Source: Heterostelium album PN500
Taxonomy: Eukaryota > Evosea > Eumycetozoa > Acytosteliales > Acytosteliaceae
Reading direction: 5' to 3'
Assembly (NCBI RefSeq): GCF_000004825.1
Contig: NW_008805086.1
Location: 248,001 to 312,000 of the forward strand
DNA length: 64,000 bases
The notes under the pieces are model-generated. The model ran no database searches. It was not told the DNA's origin and worked only from the letters and a program-made list of their open reading frames with translations. The position numbers were made by a program, and so were the translations under genes. Shown here in pieces: positions 34,733 to 46,653 of this stretch (the stretch's first letter is position 1; every line of letters begins with the position of its first letter).

Positions 34733-37700
34733 ATGGATGAAGATATACCACCAACGATTGTTGGTGGTGGTAGTGATGGTAATGGTAATGGTAATGGAAA
34801 TGTTAGTAGTTTCTTACCGAGATCATTGTTGAATGATAGTGAAGTGCTGGATGGTGGTAGTGATTCTGATTGCAGTGTAAGAGTTGCTCTCAGAGTGAGA
34901 CCACTCAGTACGAAAGAGTTGAACGAGCGCAGTGAAGAGGTGGTTCGCTATGTCGATGGTGTACCACAAGTAATCATTGGAAAAGATCACACATTCACAT
35001 TCGACTATGTATTCAGTGGTAAATCGAAACAACATCAAGTCTACGACGACTGTGTCACCTCACTAGTAAACTCTCTCTTTCAAGGTTACAACTCAACCAT
35101 CTTGGCATATGGACAAACAGGTTCAGGTAAGTTATCAGTTATCATTATCTAGTTATCTTGACAAGCAAACAAACTAACAAAACAACAGGTAAAACATATA
35201 CAATGGGATCGACATCGACTGTTGGAGTATCGATTGATGAATTGGGTGTTATTCCTCGGGTGATCGCTAGTGTTTTCGATAGGATCGATCGATTGAAGAG
35301 CACACATGCAATCGTTGTAAAGGTTTCGTTTTTGGAGTTGTACAATGAGGAGATCAGAGATATGTTGAATCCGGATGCTTCGGTTGGCGGTCTGGCCATT
35401 CGTGAGACGTCGGGCGGCGAAGTTCACATTCCGGGACTGTTTGAGGAGGTCGTTCGTACGCGTGCTCAAATGGAGGATTCGCTGATACGTGGTTCGCAAT
35501 CGCGTACCATCGGTTCGACGCTGATGAACGTACATTCGTCGCGGTCGCACGCCATCTTCACGGTCATAATCGAGCAGACCGTACTCGACCAGAACAACGA
35601 GGAGAACAACATCTCTGAGGAACGCAACCCAACGATCCGCTCGAAATTCCACTTTGTCGATCTGGCCGGTAGCGAACGTGTAAAGAAAACCAAAGCAGAG
35701 GGACAGCGACTCAAGGAGGGAATCAACATCAACAGTGGTTTGCTTGCACTCGGTAATGTTATCTCGGCACTCGGTGATACGCGGCGAACTGCCAGGCCTA
35801 AACACGTTCCCTACCGTGACTCGAAACTCACTAGAATGCTGCAATCTTCACTCGGTGGTAATTCACGTACACTTATGATAGCTTGTATCAGTCCTGCTGA
35901 TTCAAATTTTGAAGAGACATTAAATGTATGTATTATTATATTATTCAAACTAGAAAACAGACTGACTCAGTAAATGTTTAACATCAATTTGACAACGACA
36001 CAACAAAACAGACATTGAAATACGCATATAGAGCAAGAAATATTATGAATAAACCAGTGGTGAATGTAGATCCTCTGACAAAACAAATCAATATGTATAA
36101 AGGACAAATACAGATACTTAGAGATGAACTGTTAGTTAAACATAACTATAAAGATAGTGATATCGATGCTCTCATACAAGATGTCGATATTAATAGTATA
36201 TCAATTCATGAAGAAATTAATAATAACAATAATAATAATAGTTCATTTATTTCAAAGAATAATAATAGTAATAGTAATGGAAATAAGATAAATAGTGGTA
36301 GTAGTAACAATGGTAATAATAATAATGGAAGTAATAGTAATAATAATACAACTTCTAATAACCAATTGGAAGGAGGAGTAAAGAAAGTTCTTCCTATGAC
36401 ACCTTCACGTATGGCTGCGAATGCATCGAATCACTCAACTTTTGAAGATAGTATGAAAGTATCACAGCTGGAGTTTGAAAACAATATGCTTCAAGAGATA
36501 TCCAATAAGATTACGAACAAGTATAAAGTTCTGCTTGGAAAGTACAAACAACTGGAGGAAGCATCCTATGGTTTTGTCAATTCGTTCTCTCCCAACAAAG
36601 AGTCTGGCGAATATCTCGAATTGTTTAATAGCTTCCAAAGGATTCTGGTAGAACCAAAAGAATCTGATAGTTCACAACAACAACAACAACAACAACCAGG
36701 AGATTCAAGTGTTATTGTAGATGGAGCAACAAGCGGACAATCTTTAGATCAACAACCACCACTGCTTCAACAACAAGACGATTTAATTGAAGATATTGAA
36801 AATGTAAAAGAGCTGTTGGATGACAATGAAAAGCTGTCGGATTTGAATGATTATATTGTTGCCAAGGAAGAGGAGTTGGAGTTGATTGCCAAATCACAGA
36901 TGCAATATCAACAGATGAAGGAGATGTATGACAATCGTTTGAAGGAGTTGGAAGTTCAGTTGCTTGAGATGAAGGAGGAGCGTGAGAGTGTGATGCGTTC
37001 ACTCGAAGACAAGCAAAAGACTGTTGTCGACAACAGCGGCGGTGCAGCTTCGGCACTCGAGGAGGAAAAGGCGCGACTCACCAATCACTACGAGCGTAAG
37101 CTCTCAGAGTTGAAGCGACAGCTCGATCAGCACACTCGATCGATCAAAGACCACCAGCGACTGATGGATCTAAAGACAAAGAGCGATGAGAAGATCATCG
37201 ATCTCAACGAGGACATCAAGGATTTGAAACGACAAAAGTCAGAGGTGTTGAAGAAGATGCGTGACGAGCTCAAGAAGCGCGACGACCAGAAACAGAGTCA
37301 GAACAAGGAGCTTGAAGCACTCAAGAAGGAAGCGAAAAAGTCGGAGCAACTCATCGGTCAACTGATGAATCAATCCAAGAAGAAAGATCAATTGCTTCAA
37401 AAGAAAATCGATGAATCCGAGCAGATCAAGAAGAAACTGAAAGATTTGGAATCACACAAACAAAGAGTGATTCAAAACAAACCTGGTGTTTCTTCTTCAC
37501 TTCAAGCCAATAGCAATGCATCGAACAAGCAACAACAGAATAACAACAATAGTGGATTTAGAAGTAAAACAGCAGCTGTTGCAACAGCGACGACAGCGAC
37601 GACTACATCGACAACGACAACAACAAATACTGCTGCTTCGACGACAACGATTCACTCACAACATCATCATCAATTTAGTGTACCAGATTGGCGAGAATGG

Positions 37701-38735
37701 TTGCTGGATCAAATCAAGAAGAATCTCTATAAGAATGAGTTGACAGAGACACTTGACAAACACTTTGGCGAGAAGGATATCTTTGTGAGGGAGTCGGCAC
37801 GTCTCAAACAACAGAGTGTCAGCAACAAGATCACACGTGCAGAGTATCAGGAGCAGTCGGCATTCCTGGAGATGAATATCAAGCAGCAGAATGAGAAGAT
37901 TGCCAAAGTTCAGAAAGAGTTGGCGTCAATGTCCAACGATTGTATGGATTCCACTGAGATCATGCGAAAGGTTTCGACTACTCCCTACGAAAAATTACCA
38001 CATTTGATTCAGGCTTCGTTTGAACTGTGCATTGAGTATGCCGAGCAGAATCGTACAAAGAAACAGACTTTGACAACGACCACAACAACAACAACAACTC
38101 CAGACTTGTTTGAACAACGCACCAAGACATCAACACTTCTCGACGGAATCAAGCAAGCTAAATCCGAATATTATAAACAACAACAAATGCAATCGCCAAT
38201 CATTGAATCGAAGGAAATCAATAGTTATCCAACATCAACATCTTCAACCACCCCAACAATAACACCTACCATTGGAAGTAAATTAAAAGATATGCCACCT
38301 ATTTCAGCACCAATAACAACAACAACAACAACAAACAACAATGTAAATAACAATTCAAAATCAAACTCATCTTTTGTCTCTAAACAACCATTAAATATAC
38401 ATAATAATAATACACCGCAATCTTCAACAACCAATACACAAGCATCATCAACATCAACACCAGCATCATCTTTTAGTACTGCCGATTTCATCAAGGAGAT
38501 AGAGTTACTCCAACAACAGATTAGACAGTCTTCCCTTTCTTTTGTATCACCCTCAACATCTACAACAAATTCTTTATCACCCACCTCATTAATTGAGAGT
38601 GAAATGGAAGACGAAAATCTGCAACAACAACAACTACCATCCGCTTTTATAAATATACCAACTGCAACCAACACAACATTTACTGCCATTACTGTTACAG
38701 GTACTGGTAGTACTTCATCACCAAATCACAATACA

Positions 38736-38771
<36 letters not shown>

Positions 38772-40229
38772 CAACAAATCAAGTTATCTGTAGAATCAAA
38801 GGTTGATCAACTTTTGGATGATTTGAAGTCTTCCAAAGAGAGATCAAAGATGACAACAACAACAACTAACATTAATAATATTAATGGACGACCAAAAGGA
38901 AGAAAGAATAACACTACCACTACAACAACAAATATGAGTACTTCCTTGACTATAAACTCAATCATGAATAATAATAGCGATAACAATAATAGTGGATATT
39001 TAACAAGTAATATGAGTCAGAGTTTAGAACCTTTACCAACATTTGATAAAGATATTTTGGATGTCGATATCGATTTGATGAAGAAACCAAACAACACTTC
39101 ACCAAAGTCACGTAAACAACTACAAAACAGCGGGGACAATGTCGTTTTATCACCAAACTCTGCATCGGCAGCTGCCTATCTGGCTTTTGATGGTGATGTC
39201 TTTGCGAGACTGTCAGCACCCCGACCAGACTCAAGACTTCGTCGATACCGTGATAAACTAAAAACCGATAACTACAGAACAGCGATTCTCCATACACGTC
39301 GACAAGAACAGCTACTCAATGGCGACAGTGAAACATTCATAAAGTGTAACTGGAGTTTCACTGGTCACGAGGGTTCAGTGTTGGGTCTGCTTTTCAACGA
39401 GCAATCGCAGCAGCTCTATTCCTGTGGACAAGATAAACTTATCAAAGCGTGGGATCTTGTCTCTGGCGATTGTGTCTCCGATTTAACTGGACATTCCGCA
39501 GCAGTAAAGGCTATTGCCTATCACGCCGGTAGTGGATTGCTGTTTTCTGGCGGTGGATCCGACCGTCTTGTTCGCGTTTGGGACATGAGAACTGCGCAGA
39601 CCGGCAACGTTGCTCAATCCATTAAGATTCAGAACGAGGTTCTCTGTATGTCGACGCACGGACACTACATCTTTGGTGGCCTGGAAAATCAGACCATTAA
39701 GGTGTGGGACACTCGCCAGCTCCGACCAGTCAAGACTCCGCTTTCGAAGCGCGAGAATCTCTCGGGTTCCATCTTTGCGATGACATTCAGTTCCAAACAC
39801 TTTATTACGGGTTCGCGTGACCATTCCATTACGCTCTACAACAAAGACACGTTGGAGATGGTACAGCGTTTGCAACCGCATCATCTGGACGGTGTCAATG
39901 CACTGGCTGTCGGAAGCGACGATATCATCTACTCGGGATCGCGTGATAAAACAATCAAGCGGTGGGAGCCGTCGCCAGCCGGTATCTATCAGCAGCAGTC
40001 GCGACCCACCAATACCAACCATCAAGATTGGGTAACAGCACTCACCGCACACAACTCTATGATTTTCTCTGGCTGTAGAGATGCCACAATCAAAGGATGG
40101 GATTCACAACTCAATGCCAACACTATGCATCTCATTGGTCACGAATCCTCAGTCAATTGTATCATATCCACTGGCAACGTTTTACTCTCTGGTTCATCCG
40201 ATCGTTCAATTAAATTATGGAAAATTTAA
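34733..40229 (+). CDS. Kinesin with C-terminal WD40 propeller (kinesin-4, KIF21-like)
   Basis: Exons 34733-35126, 35189-35925 and 36012-40229 give 1782 residues. The motor domain (about 48-390) has the P-loop AYGQTGSGKTYTMG, spanning the first splice, then NVHSSRSHAIFTV (switch I), VDLAGSERVKKT (switch II) and VPYRDSKLTRMLQSSLGGNS. Coiled coil is dense at about 640-870. Asn, Gln, Ser and Thr runs follow. The final 290 residues (about 1489-1782) form about seven WD40 repeats (GHEGSVLGLLF, LIKAWDL, SDRSIKLWKI). An N-terminal motor with a C-terminal WD40 propeller is the KIF21A/B layout; those plus-end motors slow microtubule growth. The simple-sequence runs are normal for dictyostelid proteins. 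Confidence 0.95.
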
Positions 40230-41525
40230 AGAAATATCAACAACAACAACAATAAAAATATATATTATTATTATTATTGAATTCAAACTAGTCAATATAT
40301 TTAACAAGGTCAATGTTTTATTTCAAACAATAGAATCAAATACCCCTTTTGAAGTTTTTAATTTTTTTTTTTATATTTATATAGTAATAAAAATCTTTAA
40401 TTTTTGATTATTTATTGAATTCCACTATCCTCAATGAAGATCTGTAAGAAAGTGTATTAAATACTTTTTTTGTTTATACTATCTATTATATCAATTGAAA
40501 GTATTTTATTATCACATTTAAAAGATTACTTTATATATATATAACAATGTATGACTATTGACTTTGATATTTGTTTTGAAAAAAGTGTATTAAACAATCA
40601 TATTAGATTAATTATATTAAATATTTTTCATAACTATGATAGAACCAAGATAAATCTATGAACCAAAAAGCTTTGTTTGTTCCAATCAACCCACCTTTCT
40701 ACTATGAAGTTGGAGTTGGAAAATATCATTTTTATTTTGAATCAGCTGAAATAAATATTATACTTTTATTTTTTATTCTAATAAAATATTTATTCTGAAT
40801 TTTTATAAAAAAGATATTGGCAATCAAGAGTTAATAGAAATGATTTACTATTTAATTTTAAATCAACTAATATGCCTAATTAGGCATTACCAGACATTAA
40901 ATCATCGTGCATTCCATTTTTTTTTCAATTTTCTAAAGTCAAGCTTTTCTTGAAACTTATTTTAATTCCACTCCAAAATTCTATATATTTATAAATAAAT
41001 ATTACTTGTACAAAGTTTCTATTCTACTTGTTCTTCAAGGAGTTTGTAAATGAATCATTTCAAATCAATTTAATTACTGGTGAAGTTTATTTTTGTCCTA
41101 AATTTCAAGTGTCTAACATTCGCATCTTCGATCAGCGACGATTGTAAATCAGCCTCTCTTTCTAAAAAATATCTTATATAAAAAAAATAAAATAAAATAA
41201 ATAAAATAAAATAAAATTATATATAATTATATGAAAAAAAAAAAAAGATCAATTAATAAATAAAATATTAAATTAAATGAATATTAAGTCAAAAAAAACA
41301 AGGCATATCTCATACTAATGGTAGAATATAATGATCATACCTCTTATTAAAAAAAAGAAAAAAAAAAAAGGAGTTCGCGATAACCACGAATCCCCACACT
41401 TTGATGTTTAAAGCATGGCATTTCTTTTATTATGTTAAAATTGTAAAAAAAAAAGGATACATTTTCTTTTTTTTTTGGTTTTATATTTACCTGATCACAT
41501 AAATATATTTATAAATATTATACAA
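40230..41525. other. AT-rich intergenic region before the TPR-repeat gene
   Basis: No coding signal. A stretch around 40573-40640 (TTTTGAAAAAAGTGTATTAA and a following TTAAATATTTTTCA) resembles 45565-45625, next to the decayed TPR fragment. The two may be copies of one duplicated flank. Confidence 0.45.
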
Positions 41526-43929
41526 ATGAGCTTACAAGTCGAACCTAGTAAACATACTTCTGAAAGCATTGAAGATCTTATGAAATTGATTAAAGAAAGA
41601 ATAATCAGTGCCCTTCCGAAATGTTTATTTTGCGATCATCAAATGGATCCACTCGGTGAAATTGATCATTTGAATAAGTGTGTAAACGCTTGTCGAAATG
41701 TAATTTCAAATTTTAGCAATGAATTTAAGTCAAAGCTAGACGAGTGTGATAAGCAAATCCAGGATAAAGATCAACAGTTACTTGATAAAGATCAACAGCT
41801 GCATGATAAAGAGCAACAAATAGCTCTCCAGTGTATCAATTCAAATGATATAGATGCACTCATCCGACTTTCAAAGACACTTGATTATCAACAATCAATG
41901 ACAAAAGAACAAGAACAACTTAATATTGAAATCAATAGAGTGTGACCCATCGATTGGTAGATCATATTATAACCTGGGAACAACACTTAAAATGGGTGAA
42001 TCAATTACACTTAATAATGGTCAGTCGCTGACAGTTCAACAACTATACTTGAAATCAATAGAATGTGATCCAACCTATTCAAATTCATATTATGACCTTG
42101 CATTAACACTTTCAAGTGGTGAATCAATCACACTTAATAATGGTCAATCAATGACAAAACAACAACTATACTTGAAATCAATGGAATGTGATCCAACCAA
42201 TTCCCGATCATACCATGGCCTTGCAAATACACTTCCAAGTGGTAAATCAATCACACTTCCTAATGGAAAGTCGAATAACAAACAACAACTACTATGGAAA
42301 TCAATAAAGTGTGATCCAACGCAACCTTATCCATATATTTGCCTTGCAAAGACTCTTGAAGAAGGGAAGTCTATTATACTTCCAAACGGACAATCAATGA
42401 CAGCGCGCAAGCTCTATTTGAAAGCAATAGAGTGTAATCCAAACGATTTCTATCCTTATATGTACCTTGGATCAGTCCTCAAAGCATATCAATATGTCAC
42501 ACTTCATAACGGTCAATCAATGACACAGCAACAACTATACTTGAAATCAATAGAATGTGATCCAACCAATTTCAGACCATACTGTAACCTTGCAAATACT
42601 CTTTCAAAAGGTATATCGATCACACTTCCTAATGGTCAATCAATGACACAACAACAACTATACTTTAAATCAATAGAATGTGATCCAACCAATTTCAGAC
42701 CATACTTTAACCTTGCATTGACACTTTCAAGCCGTGAATCAATCACACTTCATAATGGTCAATCAATGACAAAACAACAACTATACTTGAAATCAATAGA
42801 ATGTGATCCAACCTATTCATATTCATACTTTAACCTTGCAGTGACACTTTCAAGTGGTGAATCAATCACACTTAATAATGGTCAATCAATGACAAAACAA
42901 CAACTATTCTTGAAATCAATAGAATGTGATCCAACCAATTCCCGATCATACCATCGCCTTGCAAATACACTTCCAAGTGGTAAATCAATCACACTTCATA
43001 ACGGTCAATCAATGACACAACAACAACTTTACTTGAAATCAATAGAATATGATCCAACCAATTCCCGATCATACCATCGCCTTGCAAATACACTTCCAAG
43101 TGGTAAATCAATCACACTTTCCTAATGGAAAGTCGAATAACAAACAAACAACTACTATGGAAATCAATAAAGTGTGATCCAACGCAACCTTATCCATATA
43201 TTTGCCTTGCAAATACTCTTGAAAGAAGGGAAGTCTATTATACTTCCAAACGGACAATCAATGACAGCGCGCGAGCTCTATTTGAAAGCAATAGAGTGTA
43301 ATCCAAACGATTTCTATCCTTATATGTACCTTGGATCAGTCCTCAAAGCATATCAATATGTCACACTTCATAACGGTCAATCAATGACACAGCAACAACT
43401 ATACTTGAAATCAATAGAATGTGATCCAACCGATTCCAGACCATACTGTAACCTTGCAACTACACTTTCAAAAGGTAAATCGATCACACTTCCTAATGGT
43501 CAATCAATGACACAACAACAACTATACTTTAAATCAATAGAATGTGATCCAACCTATTCATATTCATACTATAACCTTGCAATCACACTTTCAAGTGATG
43601 AATCAATCACACTTCCTAATGGACAATCAATGACAAAACAACAACTATTCTTGAAATCAATAGAATGTGATCCAACCAATTCCATATCATACTATGGCCT
43701 TGCATTTACACTTCCAAGTGGTGAATCAATCACACTTCCTAATGGACAATCAATGACAGAACAACAACTATACTTGAAATCAATAGAATGTGATCCAACC
43801 TATTGCCACCCATACTATGACCTTGCAAATACACTTCCAAGGGATGGATCAATCACACTTAATAACGGACAATCAATGACACAACAACAATTATATTCGA
43901 AGGCATTGGAATTGTTGCTAGATGAGTGA
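41526..43929 (+). CDS. Protein of sixteen 41-residue TPR-like repeats with N-terminal zinc finger; frame slips present
   Basis: ATG at 41526. An N-terminal CLFCDHQMD..HLNKC zinc-finger-like motif and a short coiled coil (KDQQLLDKDQQLHDKEQQ) come first. Then sixteen units of 123 bp follow, with consensus YYNLALTLSSGESITLNNGQ, then SMTKQQLYLKSIECDPTN. This fits a TPR whose inter-helix loop is enlarged (41 rather than 34 residues). Units 3-9 and 10-16 line up as a seven-unit block copied once (861 bp). The frame slips once near 41915-41925. At 43115-43225 three extra single bases (T, A, A in small homopolymers) appear relative to the matching unit near 42255-42365; together they restore the frame. 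This pattern suggests sequence error. TPR arrays bind protein partners; the partner is unknown. Confidence 0.75.
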
Positions 43930-44268
43930 TTGTACAATTAAGTATTCCACCACTACCTGATTATAAAGAGTAGAAACTTTATATTAAAATTCTATTGTTT
44001 AGCTAGAATTTCAAAATAAAATCTCTAGCCAAAGTTATTTTAAAAATTAAATATTCAATGAACAGAAATAGATTAATTATTATTTAAATTTAAGACCAAT
44101 CAAATCAAAAGAAACATACATCTAAGCTCATTCTTTTAAAAAATAGATATAATTTTATTATTCACTAATCGGAGTATTAGATGCAAAATTTTGATTTACA
44201 ATCGAATTTTTAACGAATAGTACTAGTATGATGGAATAAGCAGTTTTGAGAACCTTGGCTATTCATCT

Positions 44269-44451
44269 TTAACACCCAACCATTTGGTACAAATCTAATT
44301 GGAGGTATTGGAGATCAAAGACAACACACCATTTTTGACCCTTGGGAGCCAAAGGTATCACTTGAGAGTAGACGGCGAAGACTTTGAAGGACTGACCAAG
44401 ATGAGTGATAGTTACAAGAATATTCCGATCTTCAGGATCACAAGTGACCAC
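44269..44451 (-). pseudogene. Possible non-LTR retrotransposon endonuclease fragment
   Basis: A 60-codon stretch reads ILVTITHLGQSFKVFAVYSQ followed by QKWCVVFDLQYLQLDLY. The pattern of a strand ending in a VY pair, then an aromatic helix and VG, resembles the middle of APE-type endonucleases of LINE-like elements. The expected GDFN motif, reverse transcriptase and element ends are absent. If correct, it is a short relic. Confidence 0.3.
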
Positions 44452-44895
44452 CTTTCAGTATCTATCTAATACTTATTGCTTTCAAGTAAAAACTATGATC
44501 AAATAGCAAGCAAATCAGGATATCGATACCTGTTCTACATCAAGAAAAATAAATTAACAGAGTACTCAGTTAATAAATGATTGTATCTTTCTTCATATTT
44601 ACTTCTGTTGCTCCACTAAATACATGATATCATTGAAACTGCTAAAACATTTTATTTTAATTTTGAATATATCGAGATTCTTAAATAAAAAAAAAATAAA
44701 AATAACATATTATTAATATGTCGAAAATTCATAAACTAAAAAAAACAAAAGATATAAATTTTTGATTTCAAAGAAAAACAAAATCATATTACATTCTTTT
44801 TATTCAAATAGATAATTATTCATTTTATAACTATATTTCAAATATTACGATTCTAAATTATAAAATAAATATTCAATTAAAAAGAAAAAAAGTAA

Positions 44896-45240
44896 ATGGG
44901 GAGTAAGAAATAAATTAAGACTTGTAAATCAAAAGGGTTCTAGTTTCCCATGTGGTCTTGTTCGATATAGAGGAAAAAAAGCGACCGATCTTGTAATTGA
45001 ATCATCAGGTGAAGTAGTAACAGCAACAACAACAACAACAACAACAACAGTGGCATTGGTAACAGCGGCAACAACAGCATTGATAGAGCTGCAACAACAG
45101 CACCTACTTCGAGGTTGATAGAGATGAAAAAGCATATGAACCCACCGCTACCAAAGTAAAGTTTTACGAGGTATTCAAATTTTTTCTTGGCATTGACGAA
45201 CTGCACTCTACAAGTCAGCGATGATAGAGTTTTTCTGAAC
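44896..45240 (+). pseudogene. Decayed coding fragment with (CAA/ACA) tract
   Basis: A triplet tract (45013-45060) is followed by a protein-like stretch: YFEVDRDEKAYEPTATKVKF and YEVFKFFLGIDELHSTSQR, then stops. The stretch before the tract is full of stops. It looks like the remnant of a host gene; the family is not recognised. The Leu-rich frame opposite is only the complement of the triplet tract. Confidence 0.4.
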
Positions 45241-45299
45241 AACAGTATTCACCTACATATCGATTGGAATTGTAATTGCCACTGTTAATTATTACAATT

Positions 45300-45495
45300 T
45301 CAGTGTTCCTTATCCAAGTACTGCTCATTCATATTATTGGCTTGCACGTACACTTTCAAGATGTCACACTTAATAACGAACAAAACACCAGTTATTAGAT
45401 AAAACAATAGAGTTTGACCTAACCAATTCCGATTTTCATCAAAATCTTGCAGCATCACTGTCAAACATTCAAAAGGTTGTGAATCAATCAGATGT
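45300..45495 (+). pseudogene. Decayed copy of the TPR-like repeat
   Basis: About one and a half repeat units remain: AHSYYWLARTLSR, then IEFDLTNSDFHQNLAASLSN, with stops between. They match the YYxLAxTL and IECDPTNS core of the gene at 41526-43929, so a second copy of that family once stood here. Confidence 0.75.
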
Positions 45496-46408
45496 GAACT
45501 TTGTTAAATAAAAATATCTCATTTAAAATATTCATTCCTCTATATTTATTATCTGACGAAAATATTGTTTGTTTTGAAAAAAGGGTTTACAAAAGATTAA
45601 TATTATTAAATATTTTTCAAAACCAAGATTTTAATTCCATTCATTGAAAGAGTGGTTGCAACCATCAAAATTACCAAATACAACCCAATATAAGTAATAT
45701 CTCCTCAAATTAATAAACTTTATTTGATTTTTTTTTTTGTAAAAGTGTTTAAAAAGGAAGATGATTGTTATTTATAATTGAATTATTTTAATCTCTGTTT
45801 TCAAGCTGTGGGGGTTTGAGATGGCTTCCACTGTGACAATACAAGTTAAGTACGAGTGAAGATTCATGAATCCTATAATATATACACATTAAATATTAAA
45901 TATTAAATTATTTGTTCGAACAAGTAAATGTAATTTAAAATGAATGATTTTTCACCAAAAAATTAAATCGGTATCACCTCAACCTGAACGTTACTGTAAA
46001 AACTTGGGCAGAGATCATGAGGAAAAAAAAAAACAAATGAATGAAATTCATAAAAATTTTAATTTTGTTTAATTATACTTTTTTTCACTTAGATTATTAT
46101 AACAACAGTTAGTTAAGTTTAAGTTTATACTATCAAATCTTATATCTTGATAATACTATTTTCGAAAGAATATTAATATAAGAGTTAATTTCAATAAAAT
46201 AAGAAAGAAAGAAAGAAAGATAGAGATAATTATCAAACAATTTGATCTACAGCCAACCACTTCTATATATATTTATCTCTATTTTTATATTTTTATCTAT
46301 AAATATTGTATAAATACAATTATCTTAAATATTTTCACACAACTATAAAACAAATATAAAAAGAAACAATAAAACCTAAAAACAACAACAACAAGTACAA
46401 TTCAAAAA

Positions 46409-46622
46409 ATGGACCCAGATCTCCTTTTAGCAATTGCATTATCAGAGAGTCTAATGGTTCGAGGCACAGACGTATGTATATACAAATACAAAACAACACA
46501 CACATACATCTTTGTTTTTTGTTTGACTCTGTAATTTCCAGCCTCTTAATTGTTTGTTTTTCAAATTCTTATAAAATTCTTCTCACTCACACACAGAAAA
46601 ACTTTTTTGGAATTTAAAATTG

Positions 46623-46653
<31 letters not shown>

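Larger units (their letters stand above)
43930..46408. other. Gene-poor region with decayed fragments
   Basis: 2.5 kb of AT-rich DNA between the TPR-repeat gene and UBR4. It contains three old coding fragments listed separately; elsewhere no gene is seen. A GAAA microsatellite lies near 46201-46219. Confidence 0.6.

Noticed and set aside
44940-45242. Leu-rich minus-strand frame as a membrane protein
   Set aside because: The Leu run is the complement of a CAA/ACA triplet tract, which is the coding strand in this genome.
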